DNA of 64,000 nucleotides. It comes from CAZFVY01 sp964522665. GTDB lineage: Bacteria; Verrucomicrobiota; Verrucomicrobiia; Limisphaerales; CAZFVY01. The number at the start of each line of letters is the position of its first letter. The stretch's first letter is position 1. Location: assembly GCA_964522665.1 (NCBI GenBank), contig CAZFVY010000010.1, forward strand, positions 1 to 64,000. The letters run 5' to 3'. Below, piece after piece: positions 16,967 to 24,647 of this stretch. A program made the translations under genes and the position numbers. Under the pieces are notes generated by a model. The model saw only the letters and a list, made by a program, of their open reading frames with translations. It made no database searches and was not told the origin of the DNA.

Positions 16967-18259
16967 CTACAATTTCCACCCCGGCCGATACTGGTGGTGG
17001 ATGTATTGATCCGCCTCGGGCGCGTTCGTCGCGCGCAAGCGTTTCGCGTCCCATTCAATCTTCTTGCCGACCCGGAAGGCGACGTTGCCGAGCAGCGCCG
17101 TCTCGGTCAGCGGCCCGGAATAATCGAAGCGACACGTGGTTTGCCCGCCTGTCTTGCACGCCTCAATCCACTCCAAATGGTGGCCAATCGAATCCGGGAT
17201 CGTCGGCGCTGGCGCTTTGAAGCCGACGAACTGTTTCTCGGGCAGGAGTTGGTGCTTGGTGTAGTCGGAGAGAATCATTCCCTTTTCCCCGATGAAGAGG
17301 ACCCCGCTGCCCCACTCGGCGGCGTCTTCGCTGACCTGCTTCGACGGCCGCTTTCCGCCATGGTACCAAGTCAATTTGACCGCGGGTAAGGGTCCGCGGG
17401 CCGGGAACTGAAAGGCGGCGATCAGCCACGGCGGGGTCGAATCGGGATGGCGCGGCGGGCCATCGATGACCTCGGCGCTCACCGGGTATTTCAGGTCCAA
17501 CGCCCAGAACGGCAGGTCCATGTAGTGGCAGCCGAAATCAGCCAGACTCCCGCCGCCAAACGCCCACCAGTTGCGCCATTTGAACGGCACCCATTCCGGA
17601 CTGTAGGGATGCTCGGGAATCGGCCCGAGCCACGAATCAAAATGCAGATAAGACGGCGCGGGCGGATAGTTCGCGGGCAGGTTCATCCCCCCGTAAACGG
17701 CGCTGACCCAAACGTGAACCTCTCGGATTTGCCCAATCACGTCCGCCTTGACCAACTCGACGACCCGGCGATAGTTCTTCTCCGCGTGAATCTGCGTCCC
17801 AATCTGCGTGACGAGTTTTAGCTTGTGGGCGGTCTCGGTCACGAGGCGCGCCTCCGAGATCGTGTGGGTCAACGGCTTTTCGCAATAGACGTGCCGCCCG
17901 CTCTTCAGCGCCGCCATCGTCGCCACCGCGTGGGTGTGATCGGGCGTGCCGACGACGATCGCGTCAATGTCTTTTTGGTCGATCATCGCGCGAAAATCGG
18001 TGTACGTTTTCGCCCGCGGAAAGTTTTGCGCCGCCTTGGCGAGGTTCCGCTCGTCCACGTCGCACAACGCCACGATATTCTGACCGCTGACCTCCTTGAG
18101 ATCATCCCCGGCCCGGCCCGCGGTGCCGATGCAGCCGATATTCAGCTTTTCGTTCGGCGAAATCTTTCCGAAACCGCGGCCACTGGTGATCAGCCAGACG
18201 CCGCCCGCGCTCAGGACGCCGCGCCGGATAAACTGACGCCGATTCAATGAGGAGTTCAT
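16967..18259 (-). CDS. Tat-exported Gfo/Idh/MocA family oxidoreductase
   Basis: This 430-residue protein begins with a twin-arginine-type signal (LNRRQFIRRGVLSAGGVW), so it is probably exported folded with its nicotinamide cofactor. The Rossmann part starts KLNIGCIGTAGRAGDD and includes VGTPDHTHAVATMAAL and the family motif GRHVYCEKPLTHTISEAR (EKP lysine). The C-terminal alpha/beta domain follows (WWAFGGGSLADFGCHYMDLP). Such proteins in Verrucomicrobiota and Planctomycetota act on sugars or glycosides, often with DUF1080 proteins through 3-keto intermediates. A DUF1080 gene lies directly upstream in the same direction (36 nt). Substrate is unknown. Confidence 0.92.
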   Translation of the reverse strand: MNSSLNRRQFIRRGVLSAGGVWLITSGRGFGKISPNEKLNIGCIGTAGRAGDDLKEVSGQNIVALCDVDERNLAKAAQNFPRAKTYTDFRAMIDQKDIDAIVVGTPDHTHAVATMAALKSGRHVYCEKPLTHTISEARLVTETAHKLKLVTQIGTQIHAEKNYRRVVELVKADVIGQIREVHVWVSAVYGGMNLPANYPPAPSYLHFDSWLGPIPEHPYSPEWVPFKWRNWWAFGGGSLADFGCHYMDLPFWALDLKYPVSAEVIDGPPRHPDSTPPWLIAAFQFPARGPLPAVKLTWYHGGKRPSKQVSEDAAEWGSGVLFIGEKGMILSDYTKHQLLPEKQFVGFKAPAPTIPDSIGHHLEWIEACKTGGQTTCRFDYSGPLTETALLGNVAFRVGKKIEWDAKRLRATNAPEADQYIHHQYRPGWKL

Positions 18260-18295
18260 AGTTTTAGGGACTGGCGCTTTGCGAACGAATGTGGG

Positions 18296-19639
18296 TCACT
18301 CCTGCTTCGCCATCGCGGTCGGAAGCTCGCGAATATAAATATTCTTGAAGTAGAGCGGGCCGCCATGGTTCTGCAATTCGATTTGGCCGATTGGGTAGAT
18401 CGGCTTGCTCCGCTCCCAGTAGTTTTCCAGCGTCGTATTCTGAACGACCAGGACGCCATTGAGATAGACGGTCACCTTCTCGCCGGTCATCAGGATGCGG
18501 AAGCGATTCCATTCTCCCACCGGGTGGTCGGCGAATTTCAGCGGGTGACGGGGGTTCTTTTCGTTGTTGTACAGGCCGCCTGAGCCATCCACCGGGTTGA
18601 ATTGACCGGGGCTGTTCGGCTCCCAGATTTGAACCTGCGGGCTGCCGCGCAGATAGATGCCACTGTCGCCCCGGGCCGGGATCTTCCAATCCACAAACAT
18701 CTCGAAATCCGCGTAATCCTTCGCGGTGCAAAGGCTGTCGCCATGCCCGTCAAAAACGATCAGGCCGCCTTCGGCCTTCCAGTGATCGCGCATCCGTTGG
18801 TCCGCCTTGGCCTGGCCAGCCGCCAGTTCGTCGGGCGACATTTTGGCGCGTTTCGGCGGGTCACCGACCAGTCCTTTCCAGCCGGTCATATCCGTGCCAT
18901 TAAAAAGCGCGGTAAAACCCTCCGGCGGCGTATTCTCCTGCTCGGTCCCGGGCAGTTCCTTAACCCGGATGTTGCGGAATTCAACGTAATCATTGTGGCC
19001 CAAGAAGCCGATATGCCCGCTCTCGCGCAGCAAGCCGGGATGCTTTTGGAGCGTGATCGGATTATGCGCGTCATTGAGATTGGCATCGACGATCGTCTGG
19101 CCGTTGATCACCACCTTCACGTGGCGTCCATTCGCGGTGATTTCCTCGGTGTTCCATTGTCCCACCGGCTTGAGCGAGCCGCGCTTGGCGGCGAACACGT
19201 CGTAAATCGAACCGCAGTACTGCGCGGGCCGAAGGTCCTTATATTGCGGCGCGCCGTCATCCAGCACCTGAATCTCCATTCCCATGTACGCGGCGTCGCC
19301 CTCGTACGGCGCGCGGATGCCGACCCCGTTGTTCGAGCCGTCCTCGAGCTTGAATTCCAGCCGCACGACGAAATTCGCGTACTCCTTTTCCGTAAAGAGA
19401 TTGCCACCGCCGCCGCGGTAGCAAAAAATAACCCAGTCCTTAACCCCGTAGCCTTCGCCATGCTGGCCGACGAGCTTCCACCCGTTCAACGTTTTCCCGT
19501 CGAACAAGCTGGTAAAGCCGGCCTCTTCCTGGGCGGACGCCGAAAAAGCCAGGCCGCCCGCGGCCAACAACGCGGCCAACGCTAGCGAGCCGGTAAAAAG
19601 GATTGATTTCAGTTCCGCAAAAGCGCGTGAGTTCTTCAT
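18296..19639 (-). CDS. Secreted protein with two DUF1080 (3-keto-disaccharide hydrolase) domains
   Basis: This protein has 447 residues from the ATG at 19639, chosen because a signal peptide follows (LALAALLAAGGLAFSASAQ). The longer open frame would overlap the divergent inositol oxygenase gene. Domain 1 (about 35-225) begins GFTSLFDGKTLNGWKLV; domain 2 (about 235-443) begins GFTALFNGTDMTGWKGL. Both carry the lectin/LamG-like DUF1080 pattern and the ending FRNIRVKELP or FKNIYIRELP. DUF1080 enzymes hydrolyse 3-keto-glycosides made by Gfo/Idh/MocA oxidoreductases, consistent with the downstream neighbour. A double domain may allow one hydrolytic and one binding unit. Confidence 0.9.
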   Translation of the reverse strand: MKNSRAFAELKSILFTGSLALAALLAAGGLAFSASAQEEAGFTSLFDGKTLNGWKLVGQHGEGYGVKDWVIFCYRGGGGNLFTEKEYANFVVRLEFKLEDGSNNGVGIRAPYEGDAAYMGMEIQVLDDGAPQYKDLRPAQYCGSIYDVFAAKRGSLKPVGQWNTEEITANGRHVKVVINGQTIVDANLNDAHNPITLQKHPGLLRESGHIGFLGHNDYVEFRNIRVKELPGTEQENTPPEGFTALFNGTDMTGWKGLVGDPPKRAKMSPDELAAGQAKADQRMRDHWKAEGGLIVFDGHGDSLCTAKDYADFEMFVDWKIPARGDSGIYLRGSPQVQIWEPNSPGQFNPVDGSGGLYNNEKNPRHPLKFADHPVGEWNRFRILMTGEKVTVYLNGVLVVQNTTLENYWERSKPIYPIGQIELQNHGGPLYFKNIYIRELPTAMAKQE

Positions 19640-19726
19640 GGGTGTCGAGAGTTGAATTGCTGGGGCCAAGGGTGTTGCATCCCGCCCGATGTTGTCAAGC
19701 GTCCGCTCCGCTTTTGCTCTCTCAAC

Positions 19727-19759
19727 CGGCAAGCGCTGGCTTGGATTTCCAGCTTGCCG
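19727..19759. promoter_or_regulatory. Hairpin in the divergent DUF1080/inositol oxygenase region
   Basis: cggcaagcgctgg (19727-19739) pairs with ccagcttgccg (19749-19759), apart from a two-base bulge, around a 9-nt loop. It lies 30 nt before the inositol oxygenase ATG, inside the 150-bp divergent promoter region. It could be an operator or a leader structure. Confidence 0.4.
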
Positions 19760-19789
19760 CGTGGGCGTCGGACGGGCTAAACTAACCCC

Positions 19790-20704
19790 ATGAATAGCGC
19801 GACGACGCCTGACCGCACGAAGCAACCGCTCGACAACCTGGAAGAGTGGGAGGATTTCCTGAAAACCCGCTACCCGGAACCGGTGGCCGCCGCCCCCGCC
19901 GCCCCGGCGTTCAAGGCCATTGATCCCGAAAAGAAAAAGGAAGAGTTCCGCAATTACGAGGCCGACGCCCGCCCGACGGTCCGCGAGTTCTACCGCCTCA
20001 ACCACCGCCACCAGACTTTCGATTTCGTCCAAGCCAAGAAGCGCGAGTACCTCAGTTTCGACCGCAAGAAAATGGGTATCTGGGAAGCGATGGAATTCCT
20101 CAATAATCTGGTCGATGACAGTGATCCCGATACCGACCTTTCCCAGTTGGACCACTTGCTGCAAGCCGGCGAGCAAATCCGCCACGACGGTCATCCGGGC
20201 TGGTTTGTGTTGACCGGGTTGATTCATGATCTCGGGAAAATCCTTTGCCTATTCGGCGAGCCTCAGTGGGCGGTGGTCGGCGACACTTTTCCGGTCGGCT
20301 GCGCCTACTCCGATAAAGTGGTTTTCCCGCAATTCTTCGCGGATAACCCCGACAGTCAGGAGCCAAAGTATCAAACGCCGAACGGCATCTATGAGGCCGG
20401 GTGCGGGCTGGACAAGGTCAACCTCTCATGGGGCCACGACGAATATCTTTATCAGGTCACCAAGGACTACCTGCCGCAGGAAGCCTTGTACATGATCCGT
20501 TATCATTCGTTTTACGCGGCGCATCGCGAGGGCCAGTACACCCACCTGATGACCGACACGGATAAGCAAATGTTCGACTGGGTGCGCGCCTTTAATCCGT
20601 ACGATCTTTATACCAAGAGTCACGAAAAGCCCGACGCCAAAGCCTTGCGGCCGTACTATGAGGACTTGATCAGCCAGTACTTCCCCGCGACCTTGCGCTG
20701 GTAA
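19790..20704 (+). CDS. myo-Inositol oxygenase (diiron)
   Basis: MIOX cleaves myo-inositol with O2 to D-glucuronate. The 304-residue protein has the family start FRNYEADARPTVREFYRLNH, then QTFDFVQAKKREY, the LDHLLQAGEQIR and GLIHDLGKIL HD-fold motifs (diiron ligands), and NLSWGHDEYLYQV, MIRYHSFYAAHREG and KQMFDWVRAFNPYDLYTKS, which supply the remaining His/Asp ligands. Its length equals that of eukaryotic MIOX with a short extra N-terminus. No signal peptide is present, so it is cytoplasmic. Bacterial MIOX is uncommon. The adjacent hexuronate-type transporter, PIG-L deacetylase and ROK-like kinase suggest an inositol/uronate block. Confidence 0.95.
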   Translation: MNSATTPDRTKQPLDNLEEWEDFLKTRYPEPVAAAPAAPAFKAIDPEKKKEEFRNYEADARPTVREFYRLNHRHQTFDFVQAKKREYLSFDRKKMGIWEAMEFLNNLVDDSDPDTDLSQLDHLLQAGEQIRHDGHPGWFVLTGLIHDLGKILCLFGEPQWAVVGDTFPVGCAYSDKVVFPQFFADNPDSQEPKYQTPNGIYEAGCGLDKVNLSWGHDEYLYQVTKDYLPQEALYMIRYHSFYAAHREGQYTHLMTDTDKQMFDWVRAFNPYDLYTKSHEKPDAKALRPYYEDLISQYFPATLRW

Positions 20705-20823
20705 TCGTGTAGCCCCGTGGCCGGCGGGCGCATCATTCCGCACGTTCGTTTGCGTCGAAAAGCCGCGGTACCGGTCACCGTGGTCGCGATTCAAAAAAAG
20801 CTCGGGATCGACAGAAATCTCTC

Positions 20824-21204
20824 ATGTTAGGCTCGTGCGACATTATGGCCTTCGTCCCGACGACGGACTTCGCCCGCGCGCGCGCGTTCTATGAGGGAAT
20901 TCTCGGCCTTCGATTCCTCAGCCAGAATGATTTCGCCATCGCGATGGAAGCCAACGGCATCATGATTCGGATCGCGAAAGTGGCCGAGTTCACCCCTGCC
21001 CCGTTTACAATCCTCGGGTGGCGCGTGACGGACATCGACGCGACGGTTGCGAAGCTTCGCAAGAAAGGCGTGCGGTTCCAGGTTTACGATTTTCCTGGAC
21101 TGGACGAAAATGGGATCTGGACCGCGCCCGGCGGCGCCCGGGTGGCTTGGTTCAAAGACCCGGATGGCAACGTTCTCAGCGTCACCCGTTTGCCCGCGAC
21201 CTGA
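20824..21204 (+). CDS. VOC (glyoxalase/bleomycin resistance-like) family protein
   Basis: This 126-residue single-domain protein shows the paired beta-alpha-beta-beta-beta pattern, with FARARAFYEGILGLRF in the first half and VAWFKDPDGNVLSVTR in the second. The family's usual metal-binding His and Glu residues are not evident at the expected strand positions, so it may bind ligands rather than catalyse. It lies 119 nt after the inositol oxygenase on the same strand and may be co-transcribed. Specific function is unknown. Confidence 0.82.
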   Translation: MLGSCDIMAFVPTTDFARARAFYEGILGLRFLSQNDFAIAMEANGIMIRIAKVAEFTPAPFTILGWRVTDIDATVAKLRKKGVRFQVYDFPGLDENGIWTAPGGARVAWFKDPDGNVLSVTRLPAT

Positions 21205-21239
21205 GCGCCGCTCCCGGATCAAGCTCTGAGGTCTTTAGA

Positions 21240-22094
21240 CTACCGCCCCAGCCGCCGTACGATTCTCTCGCCGACGTCCTCAGAAAAACGGTCGATGAAA
21301 CTCCGAACGTAGCCCGCGATTTCCACGCCGGGGTTCTCGATCAACGGAGTCAGGTCCATCGCATATTCAAGCATGCGCGCCCGATCACTGGCGTGCGAGG
21401 CCAGATACGTCGCGTTCGAGCGCTTGCGGCCCGCGGTCGCCAAATCATACCGCTTGCCCCCGCTGATCTGGGAATCAAAGACGCCCATCAACGCCATCAC
21501 GACATTCTCCCGGGCGCTCACGTCGAAAACCGTCTTGTCCTCATCCAGCATCCAGTCGAGGTTGCGCCAGACCTCGCAGCCGTAGAGCGCCTGAGGCCGC
21601 CACTCCGGACTCAACAGGCGCAGAGCCTGAACGACCGCGATCGCGACGCCGATGTGCGTTTCATGCTTGTCGGCCAGATTGTGCGTATAGACGACCTCCG
21701 GTTGGGTCGCGCGAAAGATCGCGATGAGATCCGCGACCAACGCGGGATCACTGGGACTCTTGGCGACGGAGCTTGGGTGATCAAGTTGGATCATCGCGCC
21801 ATACTCCCCCACGACGGCGGCCTTGTTTTGCTCATGGCGCCGAACCTTCTGCATCTGATCGTCGGTGTAGTCGGCGTACTCGTTGACCCGGGAGCTTCCC
21901 CGGCCGTCGGTGGCGGTCACTCCGGTAAACCATTTCTCCCCATTCTGAAAGCATTCCAGGATGCCGTGGAGCGCCATGAACTCCAGATCATCCTGATGCG
22001 CCCCAATTCCCAAATGGGTGGTGCGCGCCAGCGCCTGCGCTTCGGGCAGGCCGTCCGGCACAAAAATCTCCGCCGTGTCGCGATTCAAATCCAT
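21240..22094 (-). CDS. PIG-L/LmbE family deacetylase
   Basis: This protein has 284 residues from the ATG at 22094; an upstream TTG would add 12 residues. The zinc motif of the family, normally AHPDD, is AHQDD here (LGIGAHQDDLEFMALHGI). The second zinc region is THNLADKHETHIG, and ATDGRGSS resembles the substrate loop. Family members remove acetyl groups from GlcNAc-linked molecules, including GlcNAc-inositol (MshB, PIG-L) and chitobiose. It follows the ROK-like kinase by 43 nt, suggesting co-transcription, and inositol oxygenase lies nearby. An N-acetylated amino-sugar glycoside is a reasonable substrate guess. Confidence 0.88.
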   Translation of the reverse strand: MDLNRDTAEIFVPDGLPEAQALARTTHLGIGAHQDDLEFMALHGILECFQNGEKWFTGVTATDGRGSSRVNEYADYTDDQMQKVRRHEQNKAAVVGEYGAMIQLDHPSSVAKSPSDPALVADLIAIFRATQPEVVYTHNLADKHETHIGVAIAVVQALRLLSPEWRPQALYGCEVWRNLDWMLDEDKTVFDVSARENVVMALMGVFDSQISGGKRYDLATAGRKRSNATYLASHASDRARMLEYAMDLTPLIENPGVEIAGYVRSFIDRFSEDVGERIVRRLGR

Positions 22095-22137
22095 AGCAAT
22101 ATTCTCTCTCTCGCGCGCGCGGCGCGTCAAAGCCCGT

Positions 22138-23553
22138 TCAGGTTCCGGAACCGCCCCGCGGCTGTAACTCGGGAAGGCTCGCCGCCGCCACGGCTTGCCC
22201 CAGGCGCTTGCTCTTTTCGTCCGGCAAGTGTAAGGCGATCCGGCCCGCCAACTCGGGAAACTCCGCCCGCAAAACCTCGTTCGCTTGCGCCACGATGATC
22301 GCTCCGCCCTCGCCCGAAGTCACGCGGCCGAGGATCAAGGCATGCCGAAAATCATACATCGAAGCGTATTGCGCCAGCGCGTATCCAAGATAAACGCCGA
22401 TCGTCGCGAAAATCCGCGCGGGCCGCGAGTCGCCCGCTCGCTGCAGGTTCTGAACGAACAATAACTGCTCCGCCGGGTGCCCCGCCGGCAGGTCAATGCC
22501 CGCCGCCGGGGCCAGGCGAACCACGGCTTGCTGCGAAAAACACTGCACTCCACAGCCCACGTCGCCCGACCACTCGTCCGCCGGCGCCTCCACCCGATAT
22601 TCGACCGGAGCGAAAGCGAGTTCGTTGAGCCAACCGGTGATACGCCCTTCGCCATCCAAAAAGCCGGCCGCCTGGCTCGAACCCATCGCCAGACCCAGGA
22701 CGGCGTGGGCGTTGAGCGACATGGCCCCCGCGAGCGCGGTAACGTCCCCGTCGTTGGCGACCTCCAATGGCACGCCCCATTCCTCCCGGAGGCGCAAGAA
22801 CATCGGTTTGACCTTTTGCGCGAACGCCTCGGGGGCGACCGCGCGAAAAAGTGACGCCACCATCACCTTGTTCGCGATGTAGATTCCCGCCGAACTCCCG
22901 CCGATCGCGTCCACTCGCGGCAAATGCCGCGCCGCGAGCCTAAGGCCATCGTTGATCGTTCGGTAGTGGTACTCCGGGTCCGCCTCATTCCGCGGGTCCC
23001 ACGGAATCTCGGTTGTAAATACCGCCTCGCCATCCTTCACGGCGGCGAGCTTGTAGTCGCTGGCGCCGAGGTCGAACCCGACGCGGCAACCATCCAAGTG
23101 CCCGCCAATCGCGACCGCCGCTTCGCGCGCCTTGGGCGCCGCCGCGAACGCGACCGTTTCGACCGTGAACCTCTTTTCGTACACGGCTTCCATCAGCCTA
23201 ACATCAAATGCCCGCACGCCTGCCGCGGAATAGACTTGCTTGATGTACTCCCCGATTTCGCGCGGGCCGGCGATCGTGAGCTTCCAGCCGCCGATCTGCC
23301 AGAGAAGAAACTTTACCAGGCGCTCGGCGTAACGGAACGTCGCCGCGTCATACTCGCCTCCGGGTGGAAAGACCTCGCGTTGAACGACCGAAACGCAGCC
23401 ATCGTTGCGTTCGACCGCGATGGCCAGCGGCGCCCCGCGACCGCTCCGCTGAACCGCGCGCTCATACGCGCGGTTCCCCAACGCAATCGGCCGGAAGCCC
23501 GGGTCTAACGGTGGACTGACCGCCGGCTTGATCAACAGCATTGCTTCGCTCAT
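22138..23553 (-). CDS. ROK-like sugar kinase/ASKHA-fold protein
   Basis: This 471-residue protein has an N-terminal region of about 160 residues without a clear family, then an actin-like ATPase core: phosphate-1 motif VGFDLGASDYKLAAV, DAIGGSSAGIYI, phosphate-2 region VANDGDVTALAGAM, LGLAMGSSQAAGFLDGEG, and adenosine-site ALILGRVTSGEGG. It is longer than typical ROK kinases (about 300 residues). The usual ROK zinc cysteines are not clearly placed, although GCGVQCF is present. It lies upstream of the PIG-L deacetylase in the same direction, with a HAD protein before it. Phosphorylation of a free sugar or amino sugar is inferred. Confidence 0.8.
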   Translation of the reverse strand: MSEAMLLIKPAVSPPLDPGFRPIALGNRAYERAVQRSGRGAPLAIAVERNDGCVSVVQREVFPPGGEYDAATFRYAERLVKFLLWQIGGWKLTIAGPREIGEYIKQVYSAAGVRAFDVRLMEAVYEKRFTVETVAFAAAPKAREAAVAIGGHLDGCRVGFDLGASDYKLAAVKDGEAVFTTEIPWDPRNEADPEYHYRTINDGLRLAARHLPRVDAIGGSSAGIYIANKVMVASLFRAVAPEAFAQKVKPMFLRLREEWGVPLEVANDGDVTALAGAMSLNAHAVLGLAMGSSQAAGFLDGEGRITGWLNELAFAPVEYRVEAPADEWSGDVGCGVQCFSQQAVVRLAPAAGIDLPAGHPAEQLLFVQNLQRAGDSRPARIFATIGVYLGYALAQYASMYDFRHALILGRVTSGEGGAIIVAQANEVLRAEFPELAGRIALHLPDEKSKRLGQAVAAASLPELQPRGGSGT

Positions 23554-23626
23554 GCCAGTATCGGGACGACCCGTCGCCCGCGGTGAGTCATGCGGCGCCC
23601 GCCGGTCGGGCGCTGAACGCGGGACG

Positions 23627-24499
23627 TCACCAAGACGGCTTTTCGGGCAACCGGGCGTCGAACGCTTTCATTAAACCAGCCTGATATTCGCCGGCAAACG
23701 TGCCGGCGAAAAACCGGCCCAGGCCTTCCTCGTAAAACCGCTGCCACGACGCCTCTTCATCCCCGGGATTGATCGGGTAGAAGAGCGCCTTATTCGCTTG
23801 CGCGGCCTTGAAGTCGCCCGGCGCGTCGCCGATCATCAGGATTTTCTCGGCCGGGTACTTGCCCGCGGCGCCGAACTTCAAGTGTTCCGTCTTGGTCCCC
23901 AATTCCTGGCCGGCGATCAGACGCACCAGTTGATCGATGTCGTGCTCCGCCCATTCGCGCTGGAGCGCTTCGGTTGGCGTTTGCGAAACCACCATCGTGT
24001 CGGCCCGCTCATTCATCTTGAGCAGGCTCTCGCGGAACAACGGAAACGGCGGGACGCCGTGTACGATGTCCTCGATCATCGCGTTGACGGCGTTGGACCA
24101 GGCCAGCGTCGGCGCCAATTCCTCCCGGCCCAGCTTGACTTCCTGCGCCAACATCGCGTTGCTCAACTTCGACTCGCGCCCCATCCAGTCGTCGATCGGC
24201 GCCGAGGATGGAACCGCGACTTTGCGCGCGGTCGTCTCTCGCCGCTCGCGCAATAAGTTGAGCGCGCGCGACAGCGCCGGAAAGCGGTTGGCGCCGCGGG
24301 TCTTTGAGTAAAGGTTCACGAAATCCCAGGTTTCGCGCGCGTATTTGCTGACCGCTTGCAAGCCGAAATGTTTGATGAACATCGGCGTGAAGCACTCTTT
24401 GTGTTTGATCTCCATCGAGTCAAAAACGCAACCATCGGAATCGATCCCGATGAAGAATTCTTTGCTCGGCTTGAATTCTTGTAGAGCTTGTGTGGACAT
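23627..24499 (-). CDS. HAD superfamily hydrolase
   Basis: This 290-residue cytoplasmic protein has the HAD motif I IGIDSDGCVFDSME, with Asp nucleophile and the +2 Asp, and motif IV ILMIGDAPGDFKAAQ. The intervening helical cap is large, as in beta-phosphoglucomutase or phosphoglycolate phosphatase relatives. Motif II appears as TMVVSQTP. It is the first gene of a probable three-gene run with the ROK-like kinase and PIG-L deacetylase (74- and 43-nt gaps). It probably removes or transfers a phosphate on a small sugar phosphate. Exact substrate unknown. Confidence 0.85.
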   Translation of the reverse strand: MSTQALQEFKPSKEFFIGIDSDGCVFDSMEIKHKECFTPMFIKHFGLQAVSKYARETWDFVNLYSKTRGANRFPALSRALNLLRERRETTARKVAVPSSAPIDDWMGRESKLSNAMLAQEVKLGREELAPTLAWSNAVNAMIEDIVHGVPPFPLFRESLLKMNERADTMVVSQTPTEALQREWAEHDIDQLVRLIAGQELGTKTEHLKFGAAGKYPAEKILMIGDAPGDFKAAQANKALFYPINPGDEEASWQRFYEEGLGRFFAGTFAGEYQAGLMKAFDARLPEKPSW

Positions 24500-24647
24500 A
24501 GATTTGAACTCGGCTCGACGTCAGCGTGACCGCGGAAGCGATAGCCGCCGCCGCGCCCAATCGAACATTCCTTTCGATTGGGCCGCCGCCGCGCGCAAGT
24601 ACGCCCGTGACGCCCCGTTCGGCGCCACGCCGTCGCCGACCCTCGCG

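Noticed and set aside
18602..19585. 327-codon open frame antisense to the DUF1080 gene
   Set aside because: Its translation is Arg/Val/Ala-rich without family motifs. The minus strand has two complete DUF1080 domains and a signal peptide.
19640..20227. N-terminal extension of the DUF1080 frame by 196 codons
   Set aside because: It would run antisense through the myo-inositol oxygenase gene. The signal peptide starting at 19639 fixes the real start.
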